NCBI RefSeq assembly: GCF_003324565.1
Contig: NZ_QOLA01000001.1
Location: 496,001-560,000, forward strand
DNA from: Streptomyces sp. SDr-06
GTDB lineage: Bacteria; Actinomycetota; Actinomycetes; Streptomycetales; Streptomycetaceae
Length of the DNA: 64,000 bases
Reading direction: 5' to 3'
The notes under the pieces are model-generated. The model was not told the origin of the DNA. It did no database searches and saw only the letters and a list, made by a program, of their open reading frames with translations. This document shows, piece after piece, positions 56,169 to 64,000 of the stretch. Each line of letters begins with the position of its first letter. Positions within the stretch are counted from its first letter, which is position 1. A program made the translations under genes and the position numbers.

Positions 56169-56951
56169 TCAGTGAGCGGGGCTCACGGCCTGGAGCAGGC
56201 GGCCTTCCGGATAGGCGAGGGCGACCTCGGGCAGCGCGCCCGGGCGGCCGCTGAGGAGCACGGTCAGGCCTCCGACCTGGGGCGCATCGGGAGCGGGCAG
56301 GATCCCGGCCCGGCGCAGGCCCTGGGCCGCGACCGCTTCGGCGCTGCCGAAGAAGGTGAGCGGTCCGCCGTCCGGGCGCAGGGCCGTACGGATGCGTGCG
56401 GCCACCAGTTCGTAATGGGTGCAGCCCAGGACGACGGTCCTTGCCTCCGGCGGAGTGAGGGCGGCGGCCGCCGCGACGGCCCGGTCGATCGCGGCGTCGT
56501 CGGCGTGCTCCACCGCTTCGGCCAGACCGGGGCAGGGCACCTCGGTGACGGGGACACCGTCGGCGAATTGCCGGATCAGCCCGCGCTGGTAGGGGCTGCC
56601 GGTGGTGGCCGGGGTGGCCCAGATGGCGAAGGGCTCCCCGCCGGCCGCGGCCGGCTTGATCGCGGGCACGGTGCCGATGACCGGGATCCGCGGCTCCAGG
56701 GCGGCGCGGATCGCGGGCAGGGCGTGCACGGACGCGGTGTTGCAGGCGATGATCAGGGCGTCCGGCCCCAGGGCCGCGGCGGCCCTGGCCACCGCGAGCG
56801 CGCGCTCCGCGATGCCTTCGGGGGTGCGCGGACCCCAGGGCATGCCGTCCGGGTCGGACGAGATCACGAGTTCGGCGTCGGGCCGCAGCCGACGTGCCGC
56901 GGCGGCCGCGGCGAGCAGGCCGATTCCGGAGTCCATGAGCGCGATCTTCAC
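56169..56951 (-). CDS. glutamate/aspartate racemase family protein
   Basis: A 260-residue protein of the Asp/Glu racemase fold. KIALMDSGIGLLAAAAA at the N-terminus, ALIIACNTASVHALPAI with the first catalytic Cys and TVVLGCTHYELVA with the second Cys make both acid/base residues present. Glutamate racemase (MurI) makes D-glutamate for peptidoglycan. The N-terminal MDSGIGL lacks one Gly of the usual DSGIGGL, and the housekeeping murI may be elsewhere, so I do not assign the symbol. GTG 56951 has TATGGT 6 nt upstream (leaderless). Divergent from the glycosyltransferase with 59 bp between. Confidence 0.85.
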   Translation of the reverse strand: MKIALMDSGIGLLAAAAAARRLRPDAELVISSDPDGMPWGPRTPEGIAERALAVARAAAALGPDALIIACNTASVHALPAIRAALEPRIPVIGTVPAIKPAAAGGEPFAIWATPATTGSPYQRGLIRQFADGVPVTEVPCPGLAEAVEHADDAAIDRAVAAAAALTPPEARTVVLGCTHYELVAARIRTALRPDGGPLTFFGSAEAVAAQGLRRAGILPAPDAPQVGGLTVLLSGRPGALPEVALAYPEGRLLQAVSPAH

Positions 56952-57010
56952 CCGGTCACCATAGTCGACGGCCCTGCCGCGACCGGCCGAGGTCCGGTAC
57001 GGAGCACGGG

Positions 57011-58207
57011 ATGTGGGGCAGACTGCGGCGGATGAGCGCCCTCGTATGGATCGCCCTCGCGTCCCTCGTCGTCTGGCTCTGGCTGCTGCTCGGGCAGGGC
57101 TTCTTCTGGCGTACCGACCAGCGGCTGCCACCCCGCGCGGAGCTCGAACATTGGCCGGATGTAGCGGTGGTGGTGCCCGCCCGGGACGAGGCGGAGGTGC
57201 TGCCGTCGAGTCTGCCCTCGCTGCTGGCGCAGGACTATCCCGGCCGCGCGAGCGTCTTCCTGGTGGACGACGGGAGCTCCGACGGGACGGGCGAGCTCGC
57301 CCGCCGCCTCGCCGAGCGGCACGGAGGCCTGGCGCTGACCGTGGTGTCGCCGGGGGAACCGGAGGCGGGCTGGACCGGCAAGCTGTGGGCGCTGCGCGCG
57401 GGCATCGCGCTCGCGCGGGCCGACGGGCCGGAGTACCTCCTGCTCACCGACGCCGACATCGTGCACCGGCCGGACAGCCTGCGCGCACTGGTCGCCGCGG
57501 CGCGTGGGGGCGGTTTCGACCTGGTGTCGCAGATGGCCAGGCTGCGGGTGGCGAGCGGCTGGGAGCGGCTGATCGTCCCGGCGTTCGTCTACTTCTTCGC
57601 CCAGCTGTATCCCTTCCGCTGGATCAACGCCCGCAGGGCCCGTGCCACGGCCGCGGCGGGCGGCTGCGTGCTGCTGCGTACGGAGGCCGCGGAGCGGGCC
57701 GGGATTCCGCGGGCGGTGCGCCAGGCGGTGATCGACGACGTGTCGGTGGCCCGCGCGGTGCGCCGGTCCGGCGGCCGGGTCTGGCTGGGCCTGGCCGACC
57801 GCGTCGACAGCGTGCGCCCCTATCCGCGCCTGGGCGACCTGTGGCGGATGGTCTCGCGCAGCGCGTACGCGCAGCTGCGGCACAACCCGCTGGTGCTGCT
57901 CGGCACGGTCGCGGGACTCGCGCTGGTCTATCTGGCGCCGCCGGTCACCTTCTTCGCGGGGCTCGCGACGGGGAGCCCGGGGGCGGCCTGGGCGGGCGGG
58001 CTCGCCTGGCTGGTGATGGCCGGGACGTATCTGCCGATGCTCCGCTACTACCGCCAGCGGCCCGTGCTCGCCCTGACGCTGCCGTTCACGGCGCTGCTGT
58101 ACCTCCTGATGACGCTCGACTCGGCGGTGCAGCACTACCGGGGCCGCGGGGCCGCCTGGAAGGGCCGCACCTACACCCGGCCCGAGGCCGCGCCCGAACA
58201 GCCGTGA
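57011..58207 (+). CDS. HpnB-type glycosyltransferase family 2
   Basis: A 398-residue membrane-bound glycosyltransferase. One N-terminal helix (ALVWIALASLVVWLWLLLG) is followed by the GT2 domain: VAVVVPARDEAEVLPSSLPS, VFLVDDGSSDGTGELAR, EYLLLTDADIVHRPDSL (DxD), and IDDVSVARAVRRSGG. Three or four C-terminal helices end the protein. This architecture matches hopene-associated glycosyltransferase HpnB, which is annotated from its place in hopanoid clusters; no hopanoid gene is near, so the acceptor here is open. GGAG precedes ATG 57011; ATG 57032 is an alternative. Confidence 0.87.
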   Translation: MWGRLRRMSALVWIALASLVVWLWLLLGQGFFWRTDQRLPPRAELEHWPDVAVVVPARDEAEVLPSSLPSLLAQDYPGRASVFLVDDGSSDGTGELARRLAERHGGLALTVVSPGEPEAGWTGKLWALRAGIALARADGPEYLLLTDADIVHRPDSLRALVAAARGGGFDLVSQMARLRVASGWERLIVPAFVYFFAQLYPFRWINARRARATAAAGGCVLLRTEAAERAGIPRAVRQAVIDDVSVARAVRRSGGRVWLGLADRVDSVRPYPRLGDLWRMVSRSAYAQLRHNPLVLLGTVAGLALVYLAPPVTFFAGLATGSPGAAWAGGLAWLVMAGTYLPMLRYYRQRPVLALTLPFTALLYLLMTLDSAVQHYRGRGAAWKGRTYTRPEAAPEQP

Positions 58208-58211
58208 CGGG

Positions 58212-59525
58212 CTACTTGCGGCCGGGCGTCCAGTTCATGCCCCAGCCGTAGGCCTGGTCTATGGTCCGCTGCGGGCTGACGCCGCGCGCGGGCACCAGGT
58301 AGCGGGCCTCGCGCTGGACGACCAGATCGCCGCCGTTGTTGGTGATCAGGGCGAGCGCGCAGACCGTGGACGGCACGGTGCACTCGTCGAGGAAGAACTC
58401 GATCGGCGCGCCGAACTGCGGCTGGAGCGTCACCGTGGCGTGCAGATCGGCGAAGCTGCGGGCGCCCTCGTAGATGGTGACGAAGATCAGCAGGCGGCGG
58501 AACTTGTCCTTCTGGTCGAGGTTGACGGTGAGGTTCTCGCCCGACTCCACGGCGCCGGTGCGGTCGTCGCCGTCGAGGTGGATGTACGGCGGCTGGTGCA
58601 GCGCGCCGAAGGCGTTGCCCAGGGCCTGGACGACGCCCTTGCGCCCGTCGGCGAGTTCGTACAGCGCGCACAGGTCGAGGTCGAGATCGCTGTGGTTGGC
58701 CACGGCACGCCCCAACTTGGCGCCCCAGCCGCTGAATTGCTTGCGGCTCTGCCAGTTGAGATTGACCCGCATCGCGCCCGAGGTGCCGCCCTGCTTGGCG
58801 AGCGAAACCCTGGGGGCGTCCTTCGTGAGGGTGACCTTGGAGAGGCGCACCGGTGGCGGCGGCGTCAGCGGAGCGGCCGTCAAGGGCGCCGGAGTCTGGG
58901 CGGCCGGCTCGGGCCAGACGGGGGCCGGTGGCGGCATATAGGCGGTCTGAGTGGGAGGCGGGGTGTAGGGCGCGGGGGCGGGGGGCGGCGTGATGGGCTG
59001 CGGCTGGGGCTTGTCGACGGTGATGCCGAAGTCCGTTGCCAGGCCTTCGAGTCCACTGTCGTAGCCCTGGCCCACCGCGCGGAACTTCCAGGCGCCCTGG
59101 CGGCGGTAGAGCTCGCCGAGGATGAACGCGGTCTCCACGGTGGCGTCCTGGCTGTCGAAGCGCGCGAGCTCCGCGCCGGTCACCGCGTCCAGGACGCGGA
59201 TGCCGAGCCCGGGCACCCGGCCGAAGGCGCCGCCGTCGGCGGAGGCGGCCAGCACCACGCGCTCGACGGCGGGTTCCACCCGCGCGAGGTCGATGAGCAG
59301 GGTGTCCGTCACCGCGTCGGGGCCGGACCGCTTGCCTTCGTGGCGTACGGCGCCCGAGGAATGGGCGGGCTGGTTGTAGAAGACGAAGTCGGCGTCGGAG
59401 CGGACCCGTCCGCCGGACAGCAGCAGGGCCGAGGCGTCGACGTCGGGGACGCCGGGGCCGGACCGCCAGGACAGTTCGACGCGTACCGAGGGCGCCGGCA
59501 CCGCGACGTTGGCTCCTTTAAGCAT
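58212..59525 (-). CDS. TerD family protein, two domains joined by a Pro-rich linker
   Basis: A 437-residue protein of the TerD/CABP1 family. An N-terminal TerD-like domain covers about 1-175 ([76 protein letters not shown]). A Pro/Ala/Thr linker (about 180-245) leads to a second, modified TerD-like domain ([59 protein letters not shown]). The Asp-rich loops bind Ca2+ in TerD proteins. Such proteins belong to tellurite/stress membrane-linked systems. No other ter genes are adjacent. ATG 59525 has GGGGAG 9 nt upstream. Confidence 0.88.
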   Translation of the reverse strand: MLKGANVAVPAPSVRVELSWRSGPGVPDVDASALLLSGGRVRSDADFVFYNQPAHSSGAVRHEGKRSGPDAVTDTLLIDLARVEPAVERVVLAASADGGAFGRVPGLGIRVLDAVTGAELARFDSQDATVETAFILGELYRRQGAWKFRAVGQGYDSGLEGLATDFGITVDKPQPQPITPPPAPAPYTPPPTQTAYMPPPAPVWPEPAAQTPAPLTAAPLTPPPPVRLSKVTLTKDAPRVSLAKQGGTSGAMRVNLNWQSRKQFSGWGAKLGRAVANHSDLDLDLCALYELADGRKGVVQALGNAFGALHQPPYIHLDGDDRTGAVESGENLTVNLDQKDKFRRLLIFVTIYEGARSFADLHATVTLQPQFGAPIEFFLDECTVPSTVCALALITNNGGDLVVQREARYLVPARGVSPQRTIDQAYGWGMNWTPGRK

Positions 59526-59787
59526 GGACATGCTCTCCCCCATCACTCGTGGCGGCGCCGAAAGATTTCCGCACCGCCAACCTAGTGCGCGACCGACCGC
59601 CCGGCACCTCTCCGGGCCACCCGCCGGTAACCCCTGATGACCTTGCCCTTTACACGATTTCAACGCCCGGGCGCGACCGATTTTCCCAAGTTCGCTCACA
59701 TTGATGATGCCCAGCCACTCCGAACACGCAAAACAACCCTCTTATCGGGCTCCCCAACGACCACATCGTGGGCTTAACTTATGTGCC

Positions 59788-60243
59788 ATGACCTCCCCCC
59801 GCTCCACCTATGGCGGCGGTTACTACTCCGCGCCGTTCTTCCCGGACACCCCCATCTACGACTCCCTCGTCGCAGAACGGGGTACGCCTCAGATCGCCCC
59901 GATCCGAGTGCCTTCTCTCTATGACACCGGCAGCAACCACCTGCCGGCCCTGCCGTCGGCGCTGCCCGCCCTGCCGGCCGCCCCTTCCCAGCAGACCCCC
60001 TCCTACGCCTCGTCGTACGGCTACCAGCAGCAGATGCAGCAGCCGGTGCCGTTGCAGCACGCGCCCGCGCCGTACATCCCGCAGCAGCCCTCGGCCCCGC
60101 GCGGCTACCATGGGCAGCCGTCGATGCCGCAGCGCCCGATGCAGGGCACCGGGTACGAGGCCATGCGGCCCGCCGCGCCCCGGCCGGCGCCCGCCCCGTA
60201 CGAGGATCCGTACAACCGGCCCTACCAGGGCACCGGCTACTGA
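59788..60243 (+). CDS. DUF6643 family low-complexity protein
   Basis: A 151-residue protein conserved in streptomycetes (DUF6643). The N-terminal MTSPRSTYGGGYYSAPFFPD and TPIYDSLVAERGTPQIAPIR are conserved; the remainder is Pro/Gln/Tyr-rich and probably disordered (YGYQQQMQQPVPLQHAPAPY; the end has YNRPYQGTGY). No signal peptide. TAACTT 7 nt before ATG 59788 with no ribosome binding site points to a leaderless mRNA. Function unknown. The 262 bp between it and the TerD gene include an A+T-rich divergent promoter region. Confidence 0.85.
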   Translation: MTSPRSTYGGGYYSAPFFPDTPIYDSLVAERGTPQIAPIRVPSLYDTGSNHLPALPSALPALPAAPSQQTPSYASSYGYQQQMQQPVPLQHAPAPYIPQQPSAPRGYHGQPSMPQRPMQGTGYEAMRPAAPRPAPAPYEDPYNRPYQGTGY

Positions 60244-60300
60244 TCCAGGCGGGTTCCGGCCGCCCGGACGACTGTCCGGGGCGGCTGGCAGGATGTGTTC

Positions 60301-61134
60301 ATGAACAACGGACTTGATGCGGTCGTCCACGGGATCCACATCCATCCCGTCAAGTCGGTCGGGGGATACGACACAGCACGAGCGGCGGTCGAGCCATGGG
60401 GGCTCGCCGGGGACCGCCGCTGGATGCTGGTGGACACGCAGGGAACGGCCGTCACGCAGCGCGAGCGGCCGGGTCTGGCCCTGAGCAGTGCCGCCACACT
60501 GCCGGGCGGAGGGGTGCGGCTTTCCGCGCCCGGGTGCGGCGATCTGGTCGTCGAGCCGCCGCAGCCGATGGCCCCCACGGGCGTCACGCTCTTCGGCAAC
60601 AAGTTCGAGGCGGTGGCCGCCGCCGACGAGGCTCACGCGTGGTTCAGCGCCTACCTGGGCACCGAGGTGCGTCTGATGCACCTCGACGACCCGGCCCACC
60701 GCAGGGCCATCGATCCCCAGTACGCGCCCAACGGCGAGACGGTGAGCTTCGCCGACGGATTCCCGCTCCTGATCGCCACGCGCGCCTCGCTCGACGCCCT
60801 CAACTCGCTGATCGCCGAGGGCGACCACGCCGCCGAGGGGCCGCTTCCGATGAACCGGTTCCGGCCGAACGTGGTCCTCGACGGGACCGAGGCGTGGGCC
60901 GAGGACACCTGGTCGCGGATCGCGATCGGCGAGGTCTCCTTCCGGCTCGCCAAGCCCTGCGGCCGCTGCGTGATCACCACCACCGACCAGGCGACCGCCG
61001 AGCGCGGCAAGGAGCCGCTGCGCACCCTGGGCCGGTACCGACGGGTGGGCAAGTCGCTGGCCTTCGGCGTGCTGGTCGTCCCCGAGCACACCGGCACCAT
61101 CCGCGTCGGTGACGCGATGAGGGTGCTCGCATAG
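60301..61134 (+). CDS. MOSC domain-containing protein
   Basis: A 277-residue protein: MOSC N-terminal beta-barrel domain (about residues 8-120; IHPVKSVGGYDTARAAVEP, LAGDRRWMLVDTQGTAVTQR) and MOSC domain (about 125-275; PNGETVSFADGFPLLIATRA, PMNRFRPNVVLDGTEAWAED, LAKPCGRCVITTTD with the molybdenum-binding Cys). The fold is that of mARC/YcbX proteins, which reduce N-hydroxylated compounds with molybdenum cofactor. ATG 60301 is used; CAGGAT lies 6 nt before it, so the transcript may be leaderless. Redox partners are not adjacent. Confidence 0.9.
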   Translation: MNNGLDAVVHGIHIHPVKSVGGYDTARAAVEPWGLAGDRRWMLVDTQGTAVTQRERPGLALSSAATLPGGGVRLSAPGCGDLVVEPPQPMAPTGVTLFGNKFEAVAAADEAHAWFSAYLGTEVRLMHLDDPAHRRAIDPQYAPNGETVSFADGFPLLIATRASLDALNSLIAEGDHAAEGPLPMNRFRPNVVLDGTEAWAEDTWSRIAIGEVSFRLAKPCGRCVITTTDQATAERGKEPLRTLGRYRRVGKSLAFGVLVVPEHTGTIRVGDAMRVLA

Positions 61135-61273
61135 CCGCGGTCCCCACGGGAACTCCTGTGGGTGGCGGATGCGTTGGACGGGACAAGCCGGGTGGATCGG
61201 ATCCCTGTTCGCGCCACCCGCGCGCAGGCCGCCCCGCCCGGGCGGCGCGACGGCGGAAGGGGGTGCGCGGCCC

Positions 61274-61879
61274 GTGCGAGCCATGGCGGGAGTCTGGCGC
61301 TGGCGGCGCAATCCGCTGCGCCGCCGCACCGACCTCGTGGAGGCCTGGCTGGCGCTCGTTGCCCTGCTGCTGATGGTGTTCGCCGCGCCCGCGGCGGGAG
61401 TGCTCTGCGGTTCGCTCACCGACACCTCACTGCGCCGGACCGCCGCCGAGCAGCACCGCCACCGGCACCCGACCGAGGCCGTGGTGGTGCGCCGGGCCGG
61501 GCAGCGGGCCCCGGCCGCCGAGCCGGACGGCTCGCCGGGCCGCGCCATCCACACCATGGTCGTCGCCAACTGGACGGCTCAGGACGGCAGTTCGCACAGC
61601 GGCACGCTGGCCGCGCCGCTGATGTCACCGCCGCCCGGCTCCCGTTTCCCGATATGGACCGACGACCAGGGGCGCCCGGTGCCCCGGCCGATGGCGCCGG
61701 CCGCGGCCGATACGCACGCCGTGTTCTCGGGCATCTGCGCGGCCGCGGCGAGCGCCGGACTCGTCGAGGCGCTGCGGCGGTTGACCGTATGGCGCCTGAT
61801 ACGCCGGCGGTATGAGCGCCTGGACCGGGCGTGGGCCCGGTACGGTCCCGACTGGGGCCGTACCGGCGCGGGCAGCTGA
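61274..61879 (+). CDS. Rv1733c-like two-helix membrane protein
   Basis: A 201-residue protein. The first helix ([20 protein letters not shown]) follows the conserved [12 protein letters not shown], and a second helix ([20 protein letters not shown]) lies near residue 155, with an extracytoplasmic domain between them ([39 protein letters not shown]). This layout and RxNPLRRRxD motif are typical of the actinobacterial Rv1733c family. Function unknown. GTG 61274 (GGAAGGGGG upstream) and ATG 61283 are both possible. Confidence 0.8.
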   Translation: MRAMAGVWRWRRNPLRRRTDLVEAWLALVALLLMVFAAPAAGVLCGSLTDTSLRRTAAEQHRHRHPTEAVVVRRAGQRAPAAEPDGSPGRAIHTMVVANWTAQDGSSHSGTLAAPLMSPPPGSRFPIWTDDQGRPVPRPMAPAAADTHAVFSGICAAAASAGLVEALRRLTVWRLIRRRYERLDRAWARYGPDWGRTGAGS

Positions 61880-61992
61880 CCGGTCAACTCAGCGGCCCGG
61901 CGCGCGCTACGGTGGACCATCAGTCGCACATACGAGGTCACGGTCGAGGTGTGTGCAAGGACGCACGCACGAGGTGGGGGCACGGCAGCACG

Positions 61993-64000
61993 ATGGCTCA
62001 GGGCACGGTCCAGGTGACGCACACGGGCACGTCGAGGTGGCGCCGCCGCACGGGTGAGTACGCCTCCTTGGCCGCGGCCCTGGAGGCCGCAGGCGACGGC
62101 GACGTCCTGACCGTCGCCCCGGGCACCTACCGGGAGAACCTGGTGCTGCGTCGCTCCGTGACGTTGCGCGGCCCCGAGGGCGCGGTCGGCTCGGTCCGCA
62201 TCGCGCCCGTCGACGGCGTGGCGCTGACCGTGCGCGCCTCGGCGACCGTGCGGGACCTGTATCTGGAGGGCCAGGACGCGGCGGCGCCCGCGCTGCTCGT
62301 GGAGGACGGCGCGCCCGAGCTCGCCGATCTGCGGGTGGTGACCCGCTCGGCGGTCGGCATCGAGGTGCGGGGCGGCGCCCGGCCCACGGTGCGGCGCTGC
62401 ACCGTGGACAATCCGGGCGGCGTCGGCATCGGTGTCTTCGACGGCGCGGGCGGGGTGTTCGAGGAGTGCGAGGTCGTCGCGGCCGGGCAGTCCGGGGTGT
62501 CCGTGCACAGCGGCGGCCACCCCCGGCTCGAACGGTGCCGGGTGCACCACGCCAGCGGGGCCGGACTGGCCGTCAGCGGCGAGGGCAGCGGGCTCGAGGC
62601 CCTCGGCTGCGAGGTGTACGAGATCAAGGGCGCCGGGGCGCAGATCGCCTCGCGGGCCGCGGCCCATCTCACCGACTGCACGGTGCACCGCACGTCGGCC
62701 GACGGCATCACCCTCGACACGGACGCGGTGCTCACGCTCGCGGACTGCGACATCCACGACATCCCCGAGAACGCGGTGGACCTGCGCTCCCGTTCGCTGC
62801 TCACGCTGACGCGCACCAAGGTCCGCCGCTTCGGGCGCAACGGCCTGTCGGTGTGGGACCCGGGCACCCGGGTGGACGCCAACCAGTGCGAGATCCACGA
62901 CAGTACGGGTGACTACCCGGCGGTGTGGGTCAGCGACGGTGCGACGGCGGTCCTGGAGGGCTGCCGCGTCCATGACGTACCGGACGCGATCTTCGTGCTC
63001 GACCGGGGCTCGCGCGCCGACGTGGTCGACAGCGACCTCACCCAGGTCCGCAACACGGCCGTGTCGGTGAGCGACGGCGCGACCGCGCAGCTCGACGACT
63101 GCCGCATCCGGGAGGCCTCCACGGGTGCCTGGTTCCGCGACCACGGCAGCGGCGGCACCCTCGCGGGCTGCACCATCGACGGCGCGCAGACCGGTGTCAT
63201 CGTGACCAAGGGCGCCGACCCGCGCATCGAGCGCGTCACGGTCACCTCGCCCGCGGAGGCTGGGTTCTACGTCTCCGCCGAGGGCCGGGGCACCTTCCAC
63301 GGCTGCCGGGTGACCGGCAGCGGCGGCTTCGGCTTCCACGTCATCGACGGCTGCCGTACGACCCTGACGCGCTGCCGTACCGAGCGCTGTGCGCGCCGGG
63401 GGTACGAGTTCTCCGAGGACGGCGCGGTCGTGGAGGACTGCACCAGCGACGAGAGCGGTGCCAAGGACGGCGCCGCCGAGCCGCCCGCCGTGCAGAGCGC
63501 GACGCAGACGATGGGGCTGCTCTCCGCCGTCCCCGGCCCGCGCCCCGTCGAGCCCCCGGCGCCCGCGACCGAGCCCGCGCGCAGTTCGGGGGCGGTGCTC
63601 GGCGAGTTGGACACGCTGGTGGGCCTGGAGAGCGTCAAGCGCGAGGTGCGGGCGCTCACCGACATGATCGAGGTCGGCCGCAAGCGGCAGCAGGCCGGTC
63701 TCAAGGCGGCCTCGGTCCGCCGGCACCTGGTCTTCACCGGCTCCCCCGGCACCGGCAAGACCACGGTGGCGCGGCTGTACGGGGAGATCCTCGCCTCCCT
63801 CGGCGTCCTGGAACGCGGGCATCTGGTGGAGGTGTCCCGTGTCGACCTGGTCGGCGAGCACATCGGGTCCACCGCGATCCGCACCCAGGAGGCCTTCGAT
63901 CGGGCCCACGGCGGCGTGCTCTTCATCGACGAGGCGTACGCCCTCTCCCCGGAGGACTCGGGCCGCGACTTCGGGCGGGAGGCGATCGACACGCTGGTGA
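61993..64000 (+). CDS. right-handed beta-helix / AAA+ ATPase fusion protein (3' partial)
   Basis: At least 669 residues; the gene runs off the window. Residues about 25-500 form pectate-lyase-like beta-helix repeats of the NosD type ([20 protein letters not shown]; units such as [17 protein letters not shown] and [20 protein letters not shown]). After a Pro/Ala linker, a CbbX/EccA-type AAA+ domain starts near 535: [20 protein letters not shown], Walker [34 protein letters not shown], and Walker [14 protein letters not shown]. EccA-like ATPases serve type VII secretion and CbbX-type proteins remodel complexes. ATG 61993 is the first good start; no signal peptide, so it is cytoplasmic. Confidence 0.88.
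   Translation, partial: MAQGTVQVTHTGTSRWRRRTGEYASLAAALEAAGDGDVLTVAPGTYRENLVLRRSVTLRGPEGAVGSVRIAPVDGVALTVRASATVRDLYLEGQDAAAPALLVEDGAPELADLRVVTRSAVGIEVRGGARPTVRRCTVDNPGGVGIGVFDGAGGVFEECEVVAAGQSGVSVHSGGHPRLERCRVHHASGAGLAVSGEGSGLEALGCEVYEIKGAGAQIASRAAAHLTDCTVHRTSADGITLDTDAVLTLADCDIHDIPENAVDLRSRSLLTLTRTKVRRFGRNGLSVWDPGTRVDANQCEIHDSTGDYPAVWVSDGATAVLEGCRVHDVPDAIFVLDRGSRADVVDSDLTQVRNTAVSVSDGATAQLDDCRIREASTGAWFRDHGSGGTLAGCTIDGAQTGVIVTKGADPRIERVTVTSPAEAGFYVSAEGRGTFHGCRVTGSGGFGFHVIDGCRTTLTRCRTERCARRGYEFSEDGAVVEDCTSDESGAKDGAAEPPAVQSATQTMGLLSAVPGPRPVEPPAPATEPARSSGAVLGELDTLVGLESVKREVRALTDMIEVGRKRQQAGLKAASVRRHLVFTGSPGTGKTTVARLYGEILASLGVLERGHLVEVSRVDLVGEHIGSTAIRTQEAFDRAHGGVLFIDEAYALSPEDSGRDFGREAIDTLV

Overview
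The window is a piece of a Streptomyces chromosome. The evidence is a G+C content above 70% with strong G/C bias at third codon positions, GTG and TTG starts, many secreted and regulatory genes, and streptomycete families such as DUF5709, DUF6643, SAV_915 and a monomeric isocitrate dehydrogenase. There are about 60 credible genes. I found no rRNA, tRNA, CRISPR array, insertion sequence or phage. Most intergenic space is explained by G+C-rich hairpin terminators and short operator dyads. LAYOUT: 1-10 kb holds the end of an unknown gene, a small conserved protein, a second Rho-like factor, a DUF2252 protein, a D-2-hydroxyacid dehydrogenase, a tandem carboxymuconolactone-decarboxylase protein behind a MerR-type promoter, an MFS remnant, a PAP2/diacylglycerol-kinase fusion, a DUF488 protein and a DUF3533 membrane protein. 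10-14 kb holds a zinc-free L31 paralogue, a secreted glycerophosphodiester phosphodiesterase and a complete PTS-type dihydroxyacetone kinase operon (dhaKLM). 14-25 kb holds a PIG-L deacetylase, an FMN/FAD/FeS old-yellow-enzyme-type reductase with its PadR regulator, a MarR regulator, a two-RCK potassium-channel-like protein, a LysA paralogue, a universal stress protein, and a divergent MFS/MerR pair. 25-30 kb holds two small enzymes, a ROK regulator, and a two-gene operon encoding an encapsulin shell with an inserted cyclic-nucleotide-binding domain and, overlapping it, a SufS-type cysteine desulfurase. This operon is the most interesting system in the window. 30-43 kb holds secreted proteins (SH3, alpha-galactosidase with two NPCBM modules, a ThuA-like protein, a phytase/esterase-like protein), an ornithine-lipid operon (olsB-olsA), a class B penicillin-binding protein, an alpha/beta hydrolase and a P450. 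43-50 kb holds isocitrate dehydrogenase, a divergent cold-shock-domain protein, a gene-poor kilobase, an MscS channel, and an AraC regulator with a VOC protein. 49-53.5 kb is a probable 3-hydroxybutyrate module: an MHS transporter, a GAF/PucR regulator and a 3-hydroxybutyrate dehydrogenase-like SDR, with similar TGTGG...CCACA dyads in front of the two structural genes. 53.5-64 kb holds a NUDIX hydrolase, Lnt, a PH-like membrane protein, a glutamate racemase-like protein, an HpnB-type glycosyltransferase, a TerD-type protein, DUF6643, a MOSC protein, an Rv1733c-like membrane protein and the start of a beta-helix/AAA+ protein that runs off the end. REGULATION: about fourteen genes lack a Shine-Dalgarno sequence and instead carry a TAnnnT-like -10 box 6 to 8 nt before the start codon, the signature of leaderless transcripts. 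Several local regulators (MerR, PadR, MarR, PucR) can be paired with visible palindromes.
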